This document shows positions 10,101 to 17,330 of a stretch of 64,000 nt of DNA, piece after piece. How positions within the stretch are numbered: the stretch's first letter is position 1; every line of letters begins with the position of its first letter. Source of the stretch: Catellatospora sp. TT07R-123 (GTDB lineage Bacteria > Actinomycetota > Actinomycetes > Mycobacteriales > Micromonosporaceae); NCBI RefSeq assembly GCF_018327705.1, contig NZ_BNEM01000002.1:2108001-2172000 (forward strand). Direction: 5' to 3'. A program made the translations under genes and the position numbers. Below the pieces are notes generated by a model, which was not told the origin of the DNA, did no database searches, and saw only the letters and a program-made list of their open reading frames with translations.

Positions 10101-10210
10101 TCATCCAGCTCGGCTGCGGCTACGGCCAGGGCTTCCTCTTCTCCCGGCCCGTCCCGGCCGACACCGCCTACCGCCTCCTGGAGCCGTCCCGGGCGCAGAT
10201 CCCGTCTTAG
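7148..10210 (+). CDS. LacI-type sensor + GGDEF + EAL cyclic-di-GMP protein
   Basis: A 1020-residue soluble protein. Residues about 25-300 look like a periplasmic-binding/LacI effector domain (RIAFAGHF, AVIGYDDIRSSSYLTPRLTSV, ESCGCP) without the DNA-binding HTH. A middle region of about 290 residues is unassigned. The diguanylate cyclase domain follows with an intact GGDEF at residues 667-671 and an RDTD inhibitory-site motif five residues upstream. The C-terminal phosphodiesterase domain has EAL at 795-797 and DDFGTGYSS. Both catalytic motifs look intact, so it may make and degrade cyclic di-GMP under control of a sugar-like ligand (inference). The start is GTG at 7148. The stop lies inside a long inverted repeat. 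Confidence 0.9.
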   Translation: MSPDATPLAANARGPHERAGGLPAAVGVLSPFLGGWYFGGVLAGIVGTAAEAGAGVIAVQTLDAGTDHIEVTEPGELAHPVAWRHTCGFIVVLKAVSPHYLAGLRSAGLPVVLVSQPTPGIDLPLVMPDNRTGVREAVAHLVAHGHRRIAFAGHFGTVDVQERCEAYRAALRQHDLEPDPRLVYPATDNQPAGGEAAARLMLADGLLSTAVVCGTDENAAGLMHVLERAGLRLPEDQAVIGYDDIRSSSYLTPRLTSVRQPMDMIGRTAAATLLAMVAGQPPPRERITVPTSLIVRESCGCPSEHAAPSPPPRGDRLTEQIADLVAPVHGTLSDTETVTLMHAAGVVAEAVQAPAAGCETDLLLASRQDGTSVVELRLALAKLLHLGGRAEVLYEIAELVRCHGETAMPVLLALTQMRGRTLFHEGARLREDLSIQYEVGMDLLRGHREPARLDWLGRTGVRAGCLGLWAGGLPPTEADPVLEVASLFEAGQAPRAGTEPSLPVSEFPPPKLRHPLDLGPDLVTFLVPVKNGTSDWGWLAVVDAVSTTGATGREPFNQWSALLTVALDRQALLSESLRQKEQLRIAALYDELTGLPNRSLFLDRLRQAMRQFRRPHGRPFGVLFLDLDGFKVVNDSMGHSAGDRLLKQVARRIKGALRDTDTVARFGGDEFLVLLDEVDAPHTPAQVAERLHRVLAQPFQLHGQDVVVTASIGITMSSRRYLNAEDLLRDADIAMYSAKSAHKGRHAMFDTTMHDRAVSRMQIETELRQAIDGGEFEVHYQPIVLLRSGAVRSFEALIRWRHPVRGLLAPGEFMPVAEETGLVVPIGRWVIDECARRLAGWRAAGAPSGLSVAVNVSNRQFWAGTVLDDVAGALARHDLPTGSLAIEITEGVVMENVGPARDILDALHEVGCRLYIDDFGTGYSSLEALHRLPIDALKIDRSFVTRLSADRRSGELVRTIVLMGRNLGLELIAEGIETTDERDRLIQLGCGYGQGFLFSRPVPADTAYRLLEPSRAQIPS

Positions 10211-10281
10211 CATCGACACTGGCCTATCTAGTGGACGAAATTCGTCCAGCCGTCCTCCGGATAGGCCAGCGTCGATGCTAA
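10207..10281. repeat. Inverted repeat, TGGCCTAT family, copy A
   Basis: Arms 10207-10228 and 10260-10281 match at 21 of 22 positions and carry TGGCCTATC / GATAGGCCA. The 31-nt loop holds a second perfect palindrome, TGGACGAA-A-TTCGTCCA (10232-10248). The left arm overlaps the stop codon of the GGDEF-EAL gene. Related elements occur at 41314-41386 and 57511-57595. Confidence 0.8.
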
Positions 10282-10324
10282 GTGCGCCCGGCAGCGCCCC
10301 TCACGGCAGCGGGAGCCGGCCCGC

Positions 10325-10330
10325 CTAAAC
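10325..10330 (+). promoter_or_regulatory. Probable -10 box for a leaderless mazF-like transcript
   Basis: TAAACT ends 9 nt before the ATG at 10340 and there is no ribosome-binding site between them. This arrangement is typical of leaderless actinobacterial mRNAs. Confidence 0.45.
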
Positions 10331-10339
10331 TCAGCGGGC

Positions 10340-10804
10340 ATGTGGCTCACCCTCATCGTGCTCGCACTGCTCGCGCTGGCCGCCCTGGCCTGGTGGCTGC
10401 GGCGGCGCCCCGCCGCGCCGACCCGCCCCGGCCGTCCCGGCCGCAAGCCCGGCCGCCCGACCGCGCCGAGCCGCCCGGGGACACCGGCCGGCGGCCCGCA
10501 GTCCGGGGAGATCTGGTGGGCCGACGTGCCGTACGAGGACGGCACCGGGCACAAGGTGCGCCCCTGCCTCGTGCTGCGCGGCGACGCCAAGGCCTATGAC
10601 GTGCTGAAGATCACCAGCCAGGACCAGTCGCACCGGCACGACCACATCGCGATCCCGACCCGGACCTGGGACGCCGACGCCGATCACGACAGCTTCCTCG
10701 ACCTGACCGACCCGATCCGGGTGCCGGCCGGGTCGTTCTCCAACCGCGCCGGCACCCTGGACGCCGCCGTCTGGCGCAAGGTGCGCACCCTGCACAAGGT
10801 CTGA
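10340..10804 (+). CDS. Membrane-anchored PemK/MazF-fold protein
   Basis: A 154-residue protein. Residues 1-20 form a transmembrane helix (MWLTLIVLALLALAALAWWL), followed by an Arg/Pro-rich linker to about residue 50. A PemK/MazF-like domain comes next: GEIWWADVPYEDG, KVRPCLVL, and a late strand ending VWRKVRTLHKV. Soluble MazF proteins are endoribonucleases paired with an antitoxin. Here no antitoxin ORF adjoins and the domain is tethered, so toxin activity is doubtful and an RNA- or protein-binding role is possible. It converges on the adenosine deaminase gene with no gap: the two stop codons abut in a TGATCA hexamer. Confidence 0.8.
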   Translation: MWLTLIVLALLALAALAWWLRRRPAAPTRPGRPGRKPGRPTAPSRPGTPAGGPQSGEIWWADVPYEDGTGHKVRPCLVLRGDAKAYDVLKITSQDQSHRHDHIAIPTRTWDADADHDSFLDLTDPIRVPAGSFSNRAGTLDAAVWRKVRTLHKV

Positions 10805-11818
10805 TCAGGCCGCGTACGCGTCGATCTCGGCCAGTAGCGAGCGCTTGACCGCGTCGGGGGCGAACGACTGCCGCACCCCGGCGCGGGCCAGCTCGGCCAC
10901 GCCCGCCGCGTCCAGCCCCAGCAAGCCCGCGGCGACCTCGTACTCCCGGTTCAGCGTCGTGCCGAACATGGGCGGGTCGTCGGAGTTGATGCTGATCGGC
11001 ACCCCGGCCGCCACGATCGCGGCCAGCGGGTGCTGCCCGATCTCGGCCACCGCCCGGGTGCGCACGTTCGAGGTGGGGCACACCTCCAGCGGGATGCCGC
11101 GCTCGGCCAGGTACGCCAGCAGCTCCGGGTCCTGCGCGGCGTGGATGCCGTGGCCGATGCGCTCGGCGCCCAGCTCGGTCAGCGCGTCCCAGACCGTCTG
11201 CGCGCCCGTGGTCTCCCCCGCGTGCGGGACGCTGCGCAGCCCGGCCGCCCGCGCCTGGTCGAAGTACGGCTTGAACTGCGGCCGCGGCACCCCGATCTCC
11301 GGTCCGCCCAGCCCGAAGCTGATCAGGCCCTCGGGCTGCTCGTCCAGCGCGATCCGCAGGGTCTGCTCGGCCGCGGCCAGGCCCGCCTCGCCCGGGATGT
11401 CGAAGCACCAGCGCAGCACCACGCCGAGCTCGCGCTCGGCCCGCGCCCGCGCGTCCTCGATCGCCTCGCAGAACGCCCGCGCCGGGATGCCCCGCCGCAC
11501 GCTGGAGAACGGCGTGATGGTCAGCTCCGCGTAGCGCACCTGCTGGGCGGCCAGGTCCTCGGCGATGCCGTAGGTCAGCGTGCGCACGTCCTCGGCGTCG
11601 CGGATCAGGTCCACCACGCTGAGGTAAACCTGGATGAAGTGCGCGAAGTCGGTGAAGGTGAAGTATTCGGCCAGCCCGGCCGGGTCGGTGGGGACCCGGG
11701 TGTCGCCCTCGTAGCGCGCGGCCAGCTCGGCGACCACATGCGGCGAGGCCGACCCGACGTGGTGGACGTGCAGCTCCGCTTTCGGCAGTCCGGCGACGAA
11801 ACCGGCAAGATCAGACAT
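10805..11818 (-). CDS. add: Adenosine deaminase family protein
   Basis: A 337-residue amidohydrolase-fold deaminase. Zinc ligands appear as HVH (H17, H19), the catalytic HAGE motif occurs in RSVPHAGETTG, and the metal/acid motif is ISINSDDPPMFGT. It converts adenosine (or deoxyadenosine) to inosine. The closest actinobacterial paralogues include aminofutalosine deaminases, so the true substrate needs testing. The ATG at 11818 has AAGGTG 6 nt upstream. An in-frame GTG at 11827 is the alternative. The stop abuts the stop of the convergent mazF-like gene. Confidence 0.87.
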   Translation of the reverse strand: MSDLAGFVAGLPKAELHVHHVGSASPHVVAELAARYEGDTRVPTDPAGLAEYFTFTDFAHFIQVYLSVVDLIRDAEDVRTLTYGIAEDLAAQQVRYAELTITPFSSVRRGIPARAFCEAIEDARARAERELGVVLRWCFDIPGEAGLAAAEQTLRIALDEQPEGLISFGLGGPEIGVPRPQFKPYFDQARAAGLRSVPHAGETTGAQTVWDALTELGAERIGHGIHAAQDPELLAYLAERGIPLEVCPTSNVRTRAVAEIGQHPLAAIVAAGVPISINSDDPPMFGTTLNREYEVAAGLLGLDAAGVAELARAGVRQSFAPDAVKRSLLAEIDAYAA

Positions 11819-11848
11819 GACAGGCACCTTACGCGTCCCACCACCGGG

Positions 11849-12664
11849 TCAGCGTTTGCGGGCGGTGGCGAAGACGCGGCGGAAGGGGAAGTCGACGATT
11901 CCGGCGTACGGCGGGTAGGCGCGCTCCAGCGCAGGCTGGAGCCCGGCCCGGAACTCGTCCCACCCGGCGTCGTCGAGCAGGGCGCGGACCGGGCGCAGCG
12001 CCGTGCCGGAAAGCCAGGTCAGCACGGGGTGCTCCGGGCCGCCGACGGGCAGCTGGTGCAGGTATTCGGTCTCCCAGGCGTCGACGTCGCATCCCGCGTC
12101 GCGCAGCAGCCGGGCATACCCGGTGGCGTCGGGGACGCGGCGGACCTGGTCGTCGAGCTCGCCGAGCCGGTCGGCCCAGCGAGGGCTGCCGCACAGCTCG
12201 CGCAGGGCCAGGTGGGCGGGGGCGTCCTGGTTGCCGGGCACCTGGAGCGCCAGCCACGCGCCGGAGCGCAGGGCGGCCGCCCAGGCGGTCAGCAGCTGCT
12301 CGTGACCGGGCACCCACTGGAGCACCGCGTTGGTCGTGATCACGTCGACGTCCGGGCCGGGCACGTAGTCGCGCACGTCGGCGACCTCGTACGCGACGCT
12401 GCCGCCCTGTGTCGCGACGCTGCCGCCCTGTGTCGCGACGCTGCCGCCCTGTGTCTTCGCCTTCTCGATCATCTCGGCCGAGGAGTCGAGGCCCCGCACG
12501 CGCGCCCCGGGCCAGCGGGCCGCGAGGGTCTCGGTCAGGTTGCCCGGCCCGCACCCGAGGTCGACGACCTCGCGCGGGTCGTCCGCGGCGATCCGCGCGA
12601 CGAGATCGTGGAACGGCCGCCCCCGCTCGTCGGCAAACCGCAGGTAGATGTCCGGATTCCACAT
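11849..12664 (-). CDS. Trans-aconitate 2-methyltransferase-like protein
   Basis: A 271-residue class I methyltransferase starting MWNPDIYLRFADERGRPF, characteristic of Tam. SAM motif I is VVDLGCGPGNLTETLA and motif II lies at GLDSSAEMIEKA. Tam methylates trans-aconitate, an inhibitory by-product of the citrate cycle. An unusual in-frame tract of three TQGGSVA repeats is inserted just after motif II (residues about 70-90). The reading frame and the downstream NAVLQWVPGHEQLL motif stay intact. The gene lies 30 bp downstream of the adenosine deaminase start, on the same strand. A TetR-like dyad precedes it. Confidence 0.82.
   Translation of the reverse strand: MWNPDIYLRFADERGRPFHDLVARIAADDPREVVDLGCGPGNLTETLAARWPGARVRGLDSSAEMIEKAKTQGGSVATQGGSVATQGGSVAYEVADVRDYVPGPDVDVITTNAVLQWVPGHEQLLTAWAAALRSGAWLALQVPGNQDAPAHLALRELCGSPRWADRLGELDDQVRRVPDATGYARLLRDAGCDVDAWETEYLHQLPVGGPEHPVLTWLSGTALRPVRALLDDAGWDEFRAGLQPALERAYPPYAGIVDFPFRRVFATARKR
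12393..12455. repeat. Three perfect 21-bp tandem repeats inside the Tam-like gene
   Basis: Three identical 21-bp units (12393-12413, 12414-12434, 12435-12455) encode TQGGSVA three times on the minus strand. The unit length is a multiple of three, so copy-number changes would keep the frame. Confidence 0.95.
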
Positions 12665-12693
12665 GATCGTTCCTCCGTCGCCGGGCCAGGTTT

Positions 12694-12719
12694 ACAAACC
12701 GTACGTACGTCTTGGTTTG
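12694..12719. promoter_or_regulatory. TetR-type operator dyad upstream of the Tam-like gene
   Basis: CAAACCGTACGTACG is followed by CTTGGTTTG, giving an imperfect dyad AAACC...CGTACGTACG...GGTTT. This pattern is common for actinobacterial TetR-family operators. It lies 30-55 bp upstream of the start at 12664. No TetR gene is adjacent. Confidence 0.4.
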
Positions 12720-12901
12720 AGGATAGACCCCTGCCCGGCCACCTGCCAACCCGCCTACGGCGGCAGGCAAAAGCTGTCCGATGATCGCGAGCCTCGGTCG
12801 AACGCTCACGTCAGAAGGAACCTTCCGACCCCAAATGGCGACCAACAGCCCACGCCACGGCCCAGGCCACCGCCAGGCCACCGGCCGGCCCGGGAAAGCA
12901 G

Positions 12902-12938
12902 CGAGCCCCGCATCCACGGTGGGATGCGGGGCTCGGCG
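12902..12938. terminator. Strong hairpin 3' of cspA
   Basis: CGAGCCCCGCATCC pairs perfectly with GGATGCGGGGCTCG across a five- to six-base loop. It lies directly behind the cspA stop on the minus strand and is the likely terminator for this small gene. Confidence 0.75.
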
Positions 12939-12945
12939 TGTCAGA

Positions 12946-13149
12946 TCAGACGGGGCGGACCGCGTCGGCCTGGGGGCCCTTGGCGCCCTGGACGATGTCG
13001 AACTCGACCCGCTGGTTCTCCTCGAGGCTACGGAAGCCGGAGGACTGGATCGCGGAGAAGTGGACGAAGACGTCCGAGCCTCCGCCGTCGACCGAGATGA
13101 ACCCGAAGCCCTTGTCGGCGTTGAACCACTTGACGGTTCCCTGAGCCAT
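12946..13149 (-). CDS. cspA: Cold-shock protein (CspA family)
   Basis: A 67-residue single cold-shock domain: [18 protein letters not shown] contains RNP1 (KGFGFI) and DVFVHFSAI contains RNP2. It binds single-stranded RNA/DNA and melts mRNA structure. The length is exactly that of the family. The ATG at 13149 lies about 145 bp downstream of a TATACT -10 box, giving the long 5' UTR typical of cold-shock genes. The mRNA would end at a perfect hairpin just past the stop. Confidence 0.95.
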   Translation of the reverse strand: MAQGTVKWFNADKGFGFISVDGGGSDVFVHFSAIQSSGFRSLEENQRVEFDIVQGAKGPQADAVRPV

Positions 13150-13296
13150 TTTCACCATTTCCTTGCACAAAACGAACCGCTCCGCACACTTCGTGCGGGG
13201 GCTGGCCACTTGAGCAGCGGCACCGGCGGCTCTCACAGGAGGGTGACTCCCAGGGAGGGCAACGCGAGCAGACCACATACACAAAAACCGAGGACT

Positions 13297-13302
13297 AGTA
13301 TA
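13297..13302 (-). promoter_or_regulatory. Probable -10 box of cspA
   Basis: On the minus strand the hexamer reads TATACT. It predicts a 5' UTR of roughly 140 nt ahead of cspA, consistent with csp regulation at the RNA level. Confidence 0.4.
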
Positions 13303-13419
13303 GCCCACCACGCCGGAACAGCCTATGGCCAGGTGGCACAGTTACTCTTGCCACCAAGTGCGAGCTGGTTTCCGAATCGTTACGAACCTTACTGTGGTGA
13401 GCGCTGGACAGCGTGAGAT

Positions 13420-13433
13420 CGAAAGCGTTTGCA
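13420..13433. promoter_or_regulatory. LacI-family operator ahead of the ABC sugar importer
   Basis: CGAAAGCGTTTGCA is a near-palindrome centred on CG, with the AAAGCGTTT core typical of LacI/GalR-family sites. It lies 74-87 bp upstream of the lipoprotein start at 13507, where it could block the promoter until a sugar inducer binds the repressor. The repressor gene is not in the window. Confidence 0.55.
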
Positions 13434-13506
13434 TATCTTGCGTCACGTTGCGTGTAGTCCGGCACATTCGGGCTGCGCTCCGACAACGAATCGAGGAGGA
13501 AACTCC

Positions 13507-14850
13507 ATGTCCACCAGACACCGGCGTCTGCTCGCCCTCTCGGGCGCGGTCGCGCTGGCCCTGTCCGCTGCCGCGTGCGGCAGCTCGGACAAGCCAGACG
13601 CCACCGGCAATCTCGACAAACCCGAGTGCGCGGCGTACACGGACTACACCGGCATCGCCGGCAAGACCGTCACGATCTACTCCCCCATCCGCGACGCCGA
13701 GGCAGGCCTGCTCGAGGAGTCCTGGAAGGCGTTCGCGAACTGCACCGGCGTCAAGATCGAATACGAGGGCTCGGGCGAGTTCGAGGCCCAGCTCAAGGTC
13801 CGCGTCGAGGGTGGCAACGCACCCGACCTGGCCTTCCTGCCCCAGCCGGGCCTGCTGGAGTTCTTCGCCAAGGGCAGCAAGCTCAAGGCCGCAGGCGACA
13901 AGACCAAGGCCATGGCGGAGAAGAACTTCTCCCCCGACTGGCTCAAGTACGGCACCGTCGACGGCACGCTCTACGGCGCTCCGCTCGGCGCGAACGTGAA
14001 GTCCTTCGTGTGGTACTCGCCGAAGACCTTCAAGGAGAAGAACTGGACCGTCCCGACCACGTGGGACGAGATGATCGCGCTCAGCGACAAGATCGCCGCC
14101 AGCGGCGTCAAGCCGTGGTGCGCCGGCATCGAGTCCGGTGACGCGACCGGCTGGCCGGCCACCGACTGGATCGAGGACGTGCTGCTGCGCGACCAGGGCG
14201 CCGACGTGTACGACCAGTGGGTCAAGCACGCGATCCCGTTCAACGACCCGCGCATCGCGTCGGCGACCGACCGGGTCGGCTCGATCCTGAAGAACGAGAA
14301 GTACGTCAACGGCGGCTACGGCGGCGTGAAGTCGATCGCCACCACCGCGTTCCAGGAGGGCGGCCTGCCCATCATCGAGGGCAAGTGCGCGCTGCACCGC
14401 CAGGCCTCCTTCTACGCCAACCAGTGGCCGAAGGGCACCAACGTGTCGGCCGACGGCGACGCGTTCGCGTTCTACTTCCCGGCCATCGACCCGGCCAAGG
14501 GCAAGCCGGTCCTGGGCGGCGGCGAGTTCGTCGCGGCCTTCACCGACCGTCCCGAGGTCCAGGCGGTGCAGACCTACCTGGCCACCTCGGACTGGGCCAA
14601 CGGCCGCGCGAAGCTGAAGAACTGGATCTCGGCGAACAAGGGCCTGGACGTGAACAACGTCGAGAACCCGATCGACAAGGTCGCGGTCGGCATCCTGCAG
14701 GACCCGAAGTCGGTCTTCCGCTTCGACGGCTCGGACCTGATGCCGGCCGCCGTCGGCGCGGGCTCGTTCTGGAAGGGCATGACCGAGTGGATCAACGGTA
14801 AGGACACCAAGACCACCCTCGACGCGATCGAGGCGTCCTGGCCGAAGTGA
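13507..14850 (+). CDS. Sugar ABC transporter substrate-binding lipoprotein (alpha-glucoside type)
   Basis: A 447-residue family 1 extracellular solute-binding protein. The signal peptide ends in a lipobox LSAAAC with Cys24 as the lipidation site. The body has VTIYSPIRDAEAGLLEESW, GNAPDLAFLPQPGLLEFFA and LDAIEASWP, features resembling the AglE alpha-glucoside-binding group. The ATG at 13507 is preceded by GAGGAGGA. Two permease genes follow on the same strand, the first after a 101-bp gap. A LacI-type operator upstream suggests sugar induction. The assignment to alpha-glucosides rests on family resemblance only. Confidence 0.88.
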   Translation: MSTRHRRLLALSGAVALALSAAACGSSDKPDATGNLDKPECAAYTDYTGIAGKTVTIYSPIRDAEAGLLEESWKAFANCTGVKIEYEGSGEFEAQLKVRVEGGNAPDLAFLPQPGLLEFFAKGSKLKAAGDKTKAMAEKNFSPDWLKYGTVDGTLYGAPLGANVKSFVWYSPKTFKEKNWTVPTTWDEMIALSDKIAASGVKPWCAGIESGDATGWPATDWIEDVLLRDQGADVYDQWVKHAIPFNDPRIASATDRVGSILKNEKYVNGGYGGVKSIATTAFQEGGLPIIEGKCALHRQASFYANQWPKGTNVSADGDAFAFYFPAIDPAKGKPVLGGGEFVAAFTDRPEVQAVQTYLATSDWANGRAKLKNWISANKGLDVNNVENPIDKVAVGILQDPKSVFRFDGSDLMPAAVGAGSFWKGMTEWINGKDTKTTLDAIEASWPK

Positions 14851-14951
14851 TCCGGCACCGCATGATCTCTTGATCATCTGACTGCGCCGTGTGGGTCCGA
14901 CCGGGCCCACACGGCGTAGTCTTCCTCCCGATCGGCCGACGAGGAGACCGC

Positions 14952-15971
14952 GTGGACTTCGACTTCACCGCCGAAAGCCCGAAGCTGATGATGCTGCTGT
15001 ACGGTGTCGTCGCCTTCGCGGCCGTGGTGGGACTGCTGCTGCTGGTGCTCGATGTGCTGCCCAGCCGCAAGGACCGCTGGGTGGCGCTGGGCCTGCTGTT
15101 CCCGGCGGGCGCCCTGCTGACCGTGGGCCTGATCGTCCCGGCGGTCCGCACCCTGATCCTGTCGTTCATGAACGCCGACTCGACGAAGTTCGTGGGCTTC
15201 GACAACTTCGTCTGGATGTTCACGGACAAGACCTCGGGCATGCTGCCCGACTTCAGCTCCGACCCGGTCTCCTACGGCGTGCTGCTCAGCACCGTGATGT
15301 GGGTGCTGCTGGTGCCGAGCGTCTCCACCGCGATCGGCCTCGTCTACGCCGTACTGGTCGACCGGGCCAGGCTGGAGTCGTTCGCCAAATCCCTGATCTT
15401 CATGCCGATGGCGATCTCGTTCGTCGGCGCGGGCATCATCTGGAAGTTCATCTACGCCTACCGCCAGGAAGGCGAGGACCAGATCGGCCTGCTCAACCAG
15501 GTCGTCGTCGCCCTCGGCGGCACCCCGCAGCAGTGGCTGCTCGACGGTCCCTGGAACACGCTGTTCCTGATCGCGGTGCTGGTCTGGATCCAGGCCGGCT
15601 TCGCCATGGTGATCCTGTCGGCGGCGATCAAGGCCATCCCGGCCGACATCGTCGAGGCCGCCCGCATCGACGGCGTCACGCCGTGGCAGATGTTCTGGCG
15701 GGTGACCATCCCCAGCATCCGGCCCGCGCTGGTCGTGGTCATGGTGACCATCTCGATCGGCACCCTGAAGGTCTTCGACATCGTCCGCACCATGACCGGC
15801 GGCCAGTTCGGCACCAGCGTCGTGGCCAACGAGATGTACAACTACTCGTTCCGCTTCGACGAGAAGGGCAAGGGCGCCGCGCTGGCGGTGCTGCTGTTCG
15901 TGCTCGTCGCACCGATCGTCATCTACCAGATCCGGGTCATGCGCCGGCGGCGGCTGGAGGGTTCTCGATGA
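14952..15971 (+). CDS. Sugar ABC transporter permease (AglF-like)
   Basis: A 339-residue inner-membrane permease with about seven hydrophobic segments. The first is near residues 12-38, and another runs around ALLTVGLIVPAVRTLILSF. The conserved EAA loop appears as IVEAARIDGVTPWQMFWRVTIPSIRP and contacts the ATPase. The start is GTG at 14952 with GAGGAG 5-6 nt upstream. It ends in an ATGA overlap with the second permease. With its partner it forms the channel for the sugar captured by the upstream lipoprotein. Confidence 0.9.
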   Translation: MDFDFTAESPKLMMLLYGVVAFAAVVGLLLLVLDVLPSRKDRWVALGLLFPAGALLTVGLIVPAVRTLILSFMNADSTKFVGFDNFVWMFTDKTSGMLPDFSSDPVSYGVLLSTVMWVLLVPSVSTAIGLVYAVLVDRARLESFAKSLIFMPMAISFVGAGIIWKFIYAYRQEGEDQIGLLNQVVVALGGTPQQWLLDGPWNTLFLIAVLVWIQAGFAMVILSAAIKAIPADIVEAARIDGVTPWQMFWRVTIPSIRPALVVVMVTISIGTLKVFDIVRTMTGGQFGTSVVANEMYNYSFRFDEKGKGAALAVLLFVLVAPIVIYQIRVMRRRRLEGSR

Positions 15972-16927
15972 GCACCGGTACGGAAACGATCGCGGCGATG
16001 CCCGAGTCGGAGGTGCCCGCGACCCCGGCGGGACGGGTGCGCAAGCGGCTGACCAGCCGCACCGCCAGCGCCGTGTCGCTGGTCATCGCGCTGCTGTGGA
16101 CGGTGCCGACGTTCGGCCTGCTGGTGTCGTCGCTGCGGCCCGAGGACCAGATCAAGAGCAACGGCTGGTGGAACTTCTTCAGCGACCCCCAGCTCACCCT
16201 GGACAACTACCAGGAGGTGCTGTTCGGCACCACCGCGTCCTCCGGGCGGCTGGCGGGCTACTTCATCAACTCGCTGGTGATCACGATCCCGTCGGTGCTG
16301 TTCCCGCTCGCGTTCGCCTCGCTGGCCGCGTACGCGCTGGCCTGGACGCGTTTCCGGGGCCGCGACTGGGTCTACATCGGCATCTTCGCGCTCCAGATCG
16401 TGCCGCTCCAGATGGCGCTCATCCCGCTGCTGCAGTTCTTCACCAAGGGCGTGGCGATCGACGGCTTCCAGCTGCTGCCCGCGTGGGACCTGGAGAACGA
16501 GGCCAAGTTCGTCACGGTCTGGTTCGCCCACACCTGCTTCGCGCTGCCGCTGGGCATCTTCCTGCTGCACAACTTCATGGCCGAGCTGCCCGGCGAGCTG
16601 GTCGAGGCGGCGAAGGTCGACGGCGCCAGCCACGCGAAGATCTTCCGGTCCGTGGTGCTGCCGCTGATCGTGCCCGCGCTGGCTTCGTTCGCGATCTTCC
16701 AGTTCCTGTGGGTATGGAACGACCTGCTGGTCGCGCTGATCTTCGCGGGCGGCCCGAAGAACGCCCCGCTGACCGTCCGGCTGGCCGAGATGGCGGGCAC
16801 CCGGGGCAACGAGTGGCAGCGGCTCACCGCGGGCGCGTTCGTCTCGATCGTCGTACCGCTGATCGTCTTCCTGTCCCTCCAGCGCTACTTCGTCCGAGGC
16901 CTGCTCGCAGGCTCCGTCAAGGGCTGA
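15968..16927 (+). CDS. Sugar ABC transporter permease (AglG/MalG-like)
   Basis: A 319-residue permease with six predicted membrane spans. Its EAA loop reads LVEAAKVDGASHAKIFRSVVLPLIVP. The N-terminal 35 residues are cytosolic. The start ATG at 15968 overlaps the preceding stop by 4 nt. No ATP-binding subunit gene follows. In actinobacteria such importers commonly share one ATPase (MsiK) encoded elsewhere, which is the likely explanation. A long inverted repeat lies 21 bp past the stop and probably ends the operon. Confidence 0.9.
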   Translation: MSTGTETIAAMPESEVPATPAGRVRKRLTSRTASAVSLVIALLWTVPTFGLLVSSLRPEDQIKSNGWWNFFSDPQLTLDNYQEVLFGTTASSGRLAGYFINSLVITIPSVLFPLAFASLAAYALAWTRFRGRDWVYIGIFALQIVPLQMALIPLLQFFTKGVAIDGFQLLPAWDLENEAKFVTVWFAHTCFALPLGIFLLHNFMAELPGELVEAAKVDGASHAKIFRSVVLPLIVPALASFAIFQFLWVWNDLLVALIFAGGPKNAPLTVRLAEMAGTRGNEWQRLTAGAFVSIVVPLIVFLSLQRYFVRGLLAGSVKG

Positions 16928-16948
16928 CCCGCCCACGCCGAACGACAC

Positions 16949-17000
16949 TTTCGGGGAAACTGCAGGAATCCGAGCCCGGATTCGCGCAGTTTCCCCGAAA
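16949..17000. repeat. Inverted repeat, TTTCGGGGAAA family, copy 1
   Basis: Arms 16949-16972 and 16977-17000 pair at 22 of 24 positions across a 4-nt loop. The arm begins TTTCGGGGAAACTGC and ends GAATCCG. A second member with the same core lies at 46868-46927. It is positioned as the terminator of the ABC importer operon. Confidence 0.75.
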
Positions 17001-17031
17001 CTGCATTCAGCCCCGCCCGCCCCGCGGCGAC

Positions 17032-17286
17032 CGTCGAGACCTCGACGATCTCTCCCGGCTTGGCCTTATTCGGTGCGGCGACCAGCGGCACACCGCGTTT
17101 CTGCCCGCCGACCGTCGCCCCGTCGTGTGGGATCTCGCGATGGAGCGTCGCCGCCCCGTTCCCGGTGCCCTTGACCCGCACGCCGAGCCGCAGTCCGGGC
17201 GTGCGACGGAAGCGCCTGAGCCTGTGGATAACCGGGCGGACGCCTATGTCCCCCCGGTACGTGACCGGGCGGACGTGTACGTCTGA
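17032..17286 (+). pseudogene. C-terminal remnant of a winged-helix-like mobile-element protein
   Basis: The frame ending with TGA at 17284-17286 reads LDDLSRLGLIRCG...TAFLPADRRPVVWDLAM followed by a polar tail ending RADVYV. The first part resembles the recognition helix and wing of small HTH proteins found in actinobacterial integrative elements. No plausible start lies between it and the hairpin ending at 17000, so the 5' part appears lost. A perfect 13-bp hairpin follows the stop, as expected for a once-intact gene. The family assignment is tentative. Confidence 0.35.
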
Positions 17287-17290
17287 GCGA

Positions 17291-17330
17291 CCGGACGTAG
17301 GCGACCGAGCGACCGGACGCCTACGTCCGG
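17291..17330. terminator. Perfect 13-bp hairpin after the gene remnant
   Basis: CCGGACGTAGGCG (17291-17303) pairs exactly with CGCCTACGTCCGG (17318-17330) across a 14-nt loop, 5 bp past the stop at 17286. The stretch from 17331 to 17503 shows no further gene. Confidence 0.6.

Noticed and set aside
12781-13416. A 211-codon frame spanning cspA on the plus strand
   Set aside because: It is antisense to the clearly coding cspA and runs across its terminator hairpin.
16885-17181. A 98-codon minus-strand frame across the first TTTCGGGGAAA hairpin
   Set aside because: It overlaps the end of a permease gene and an inverted repeat and shows no domain. The opposite frame ending at 17286 is more protein-like.
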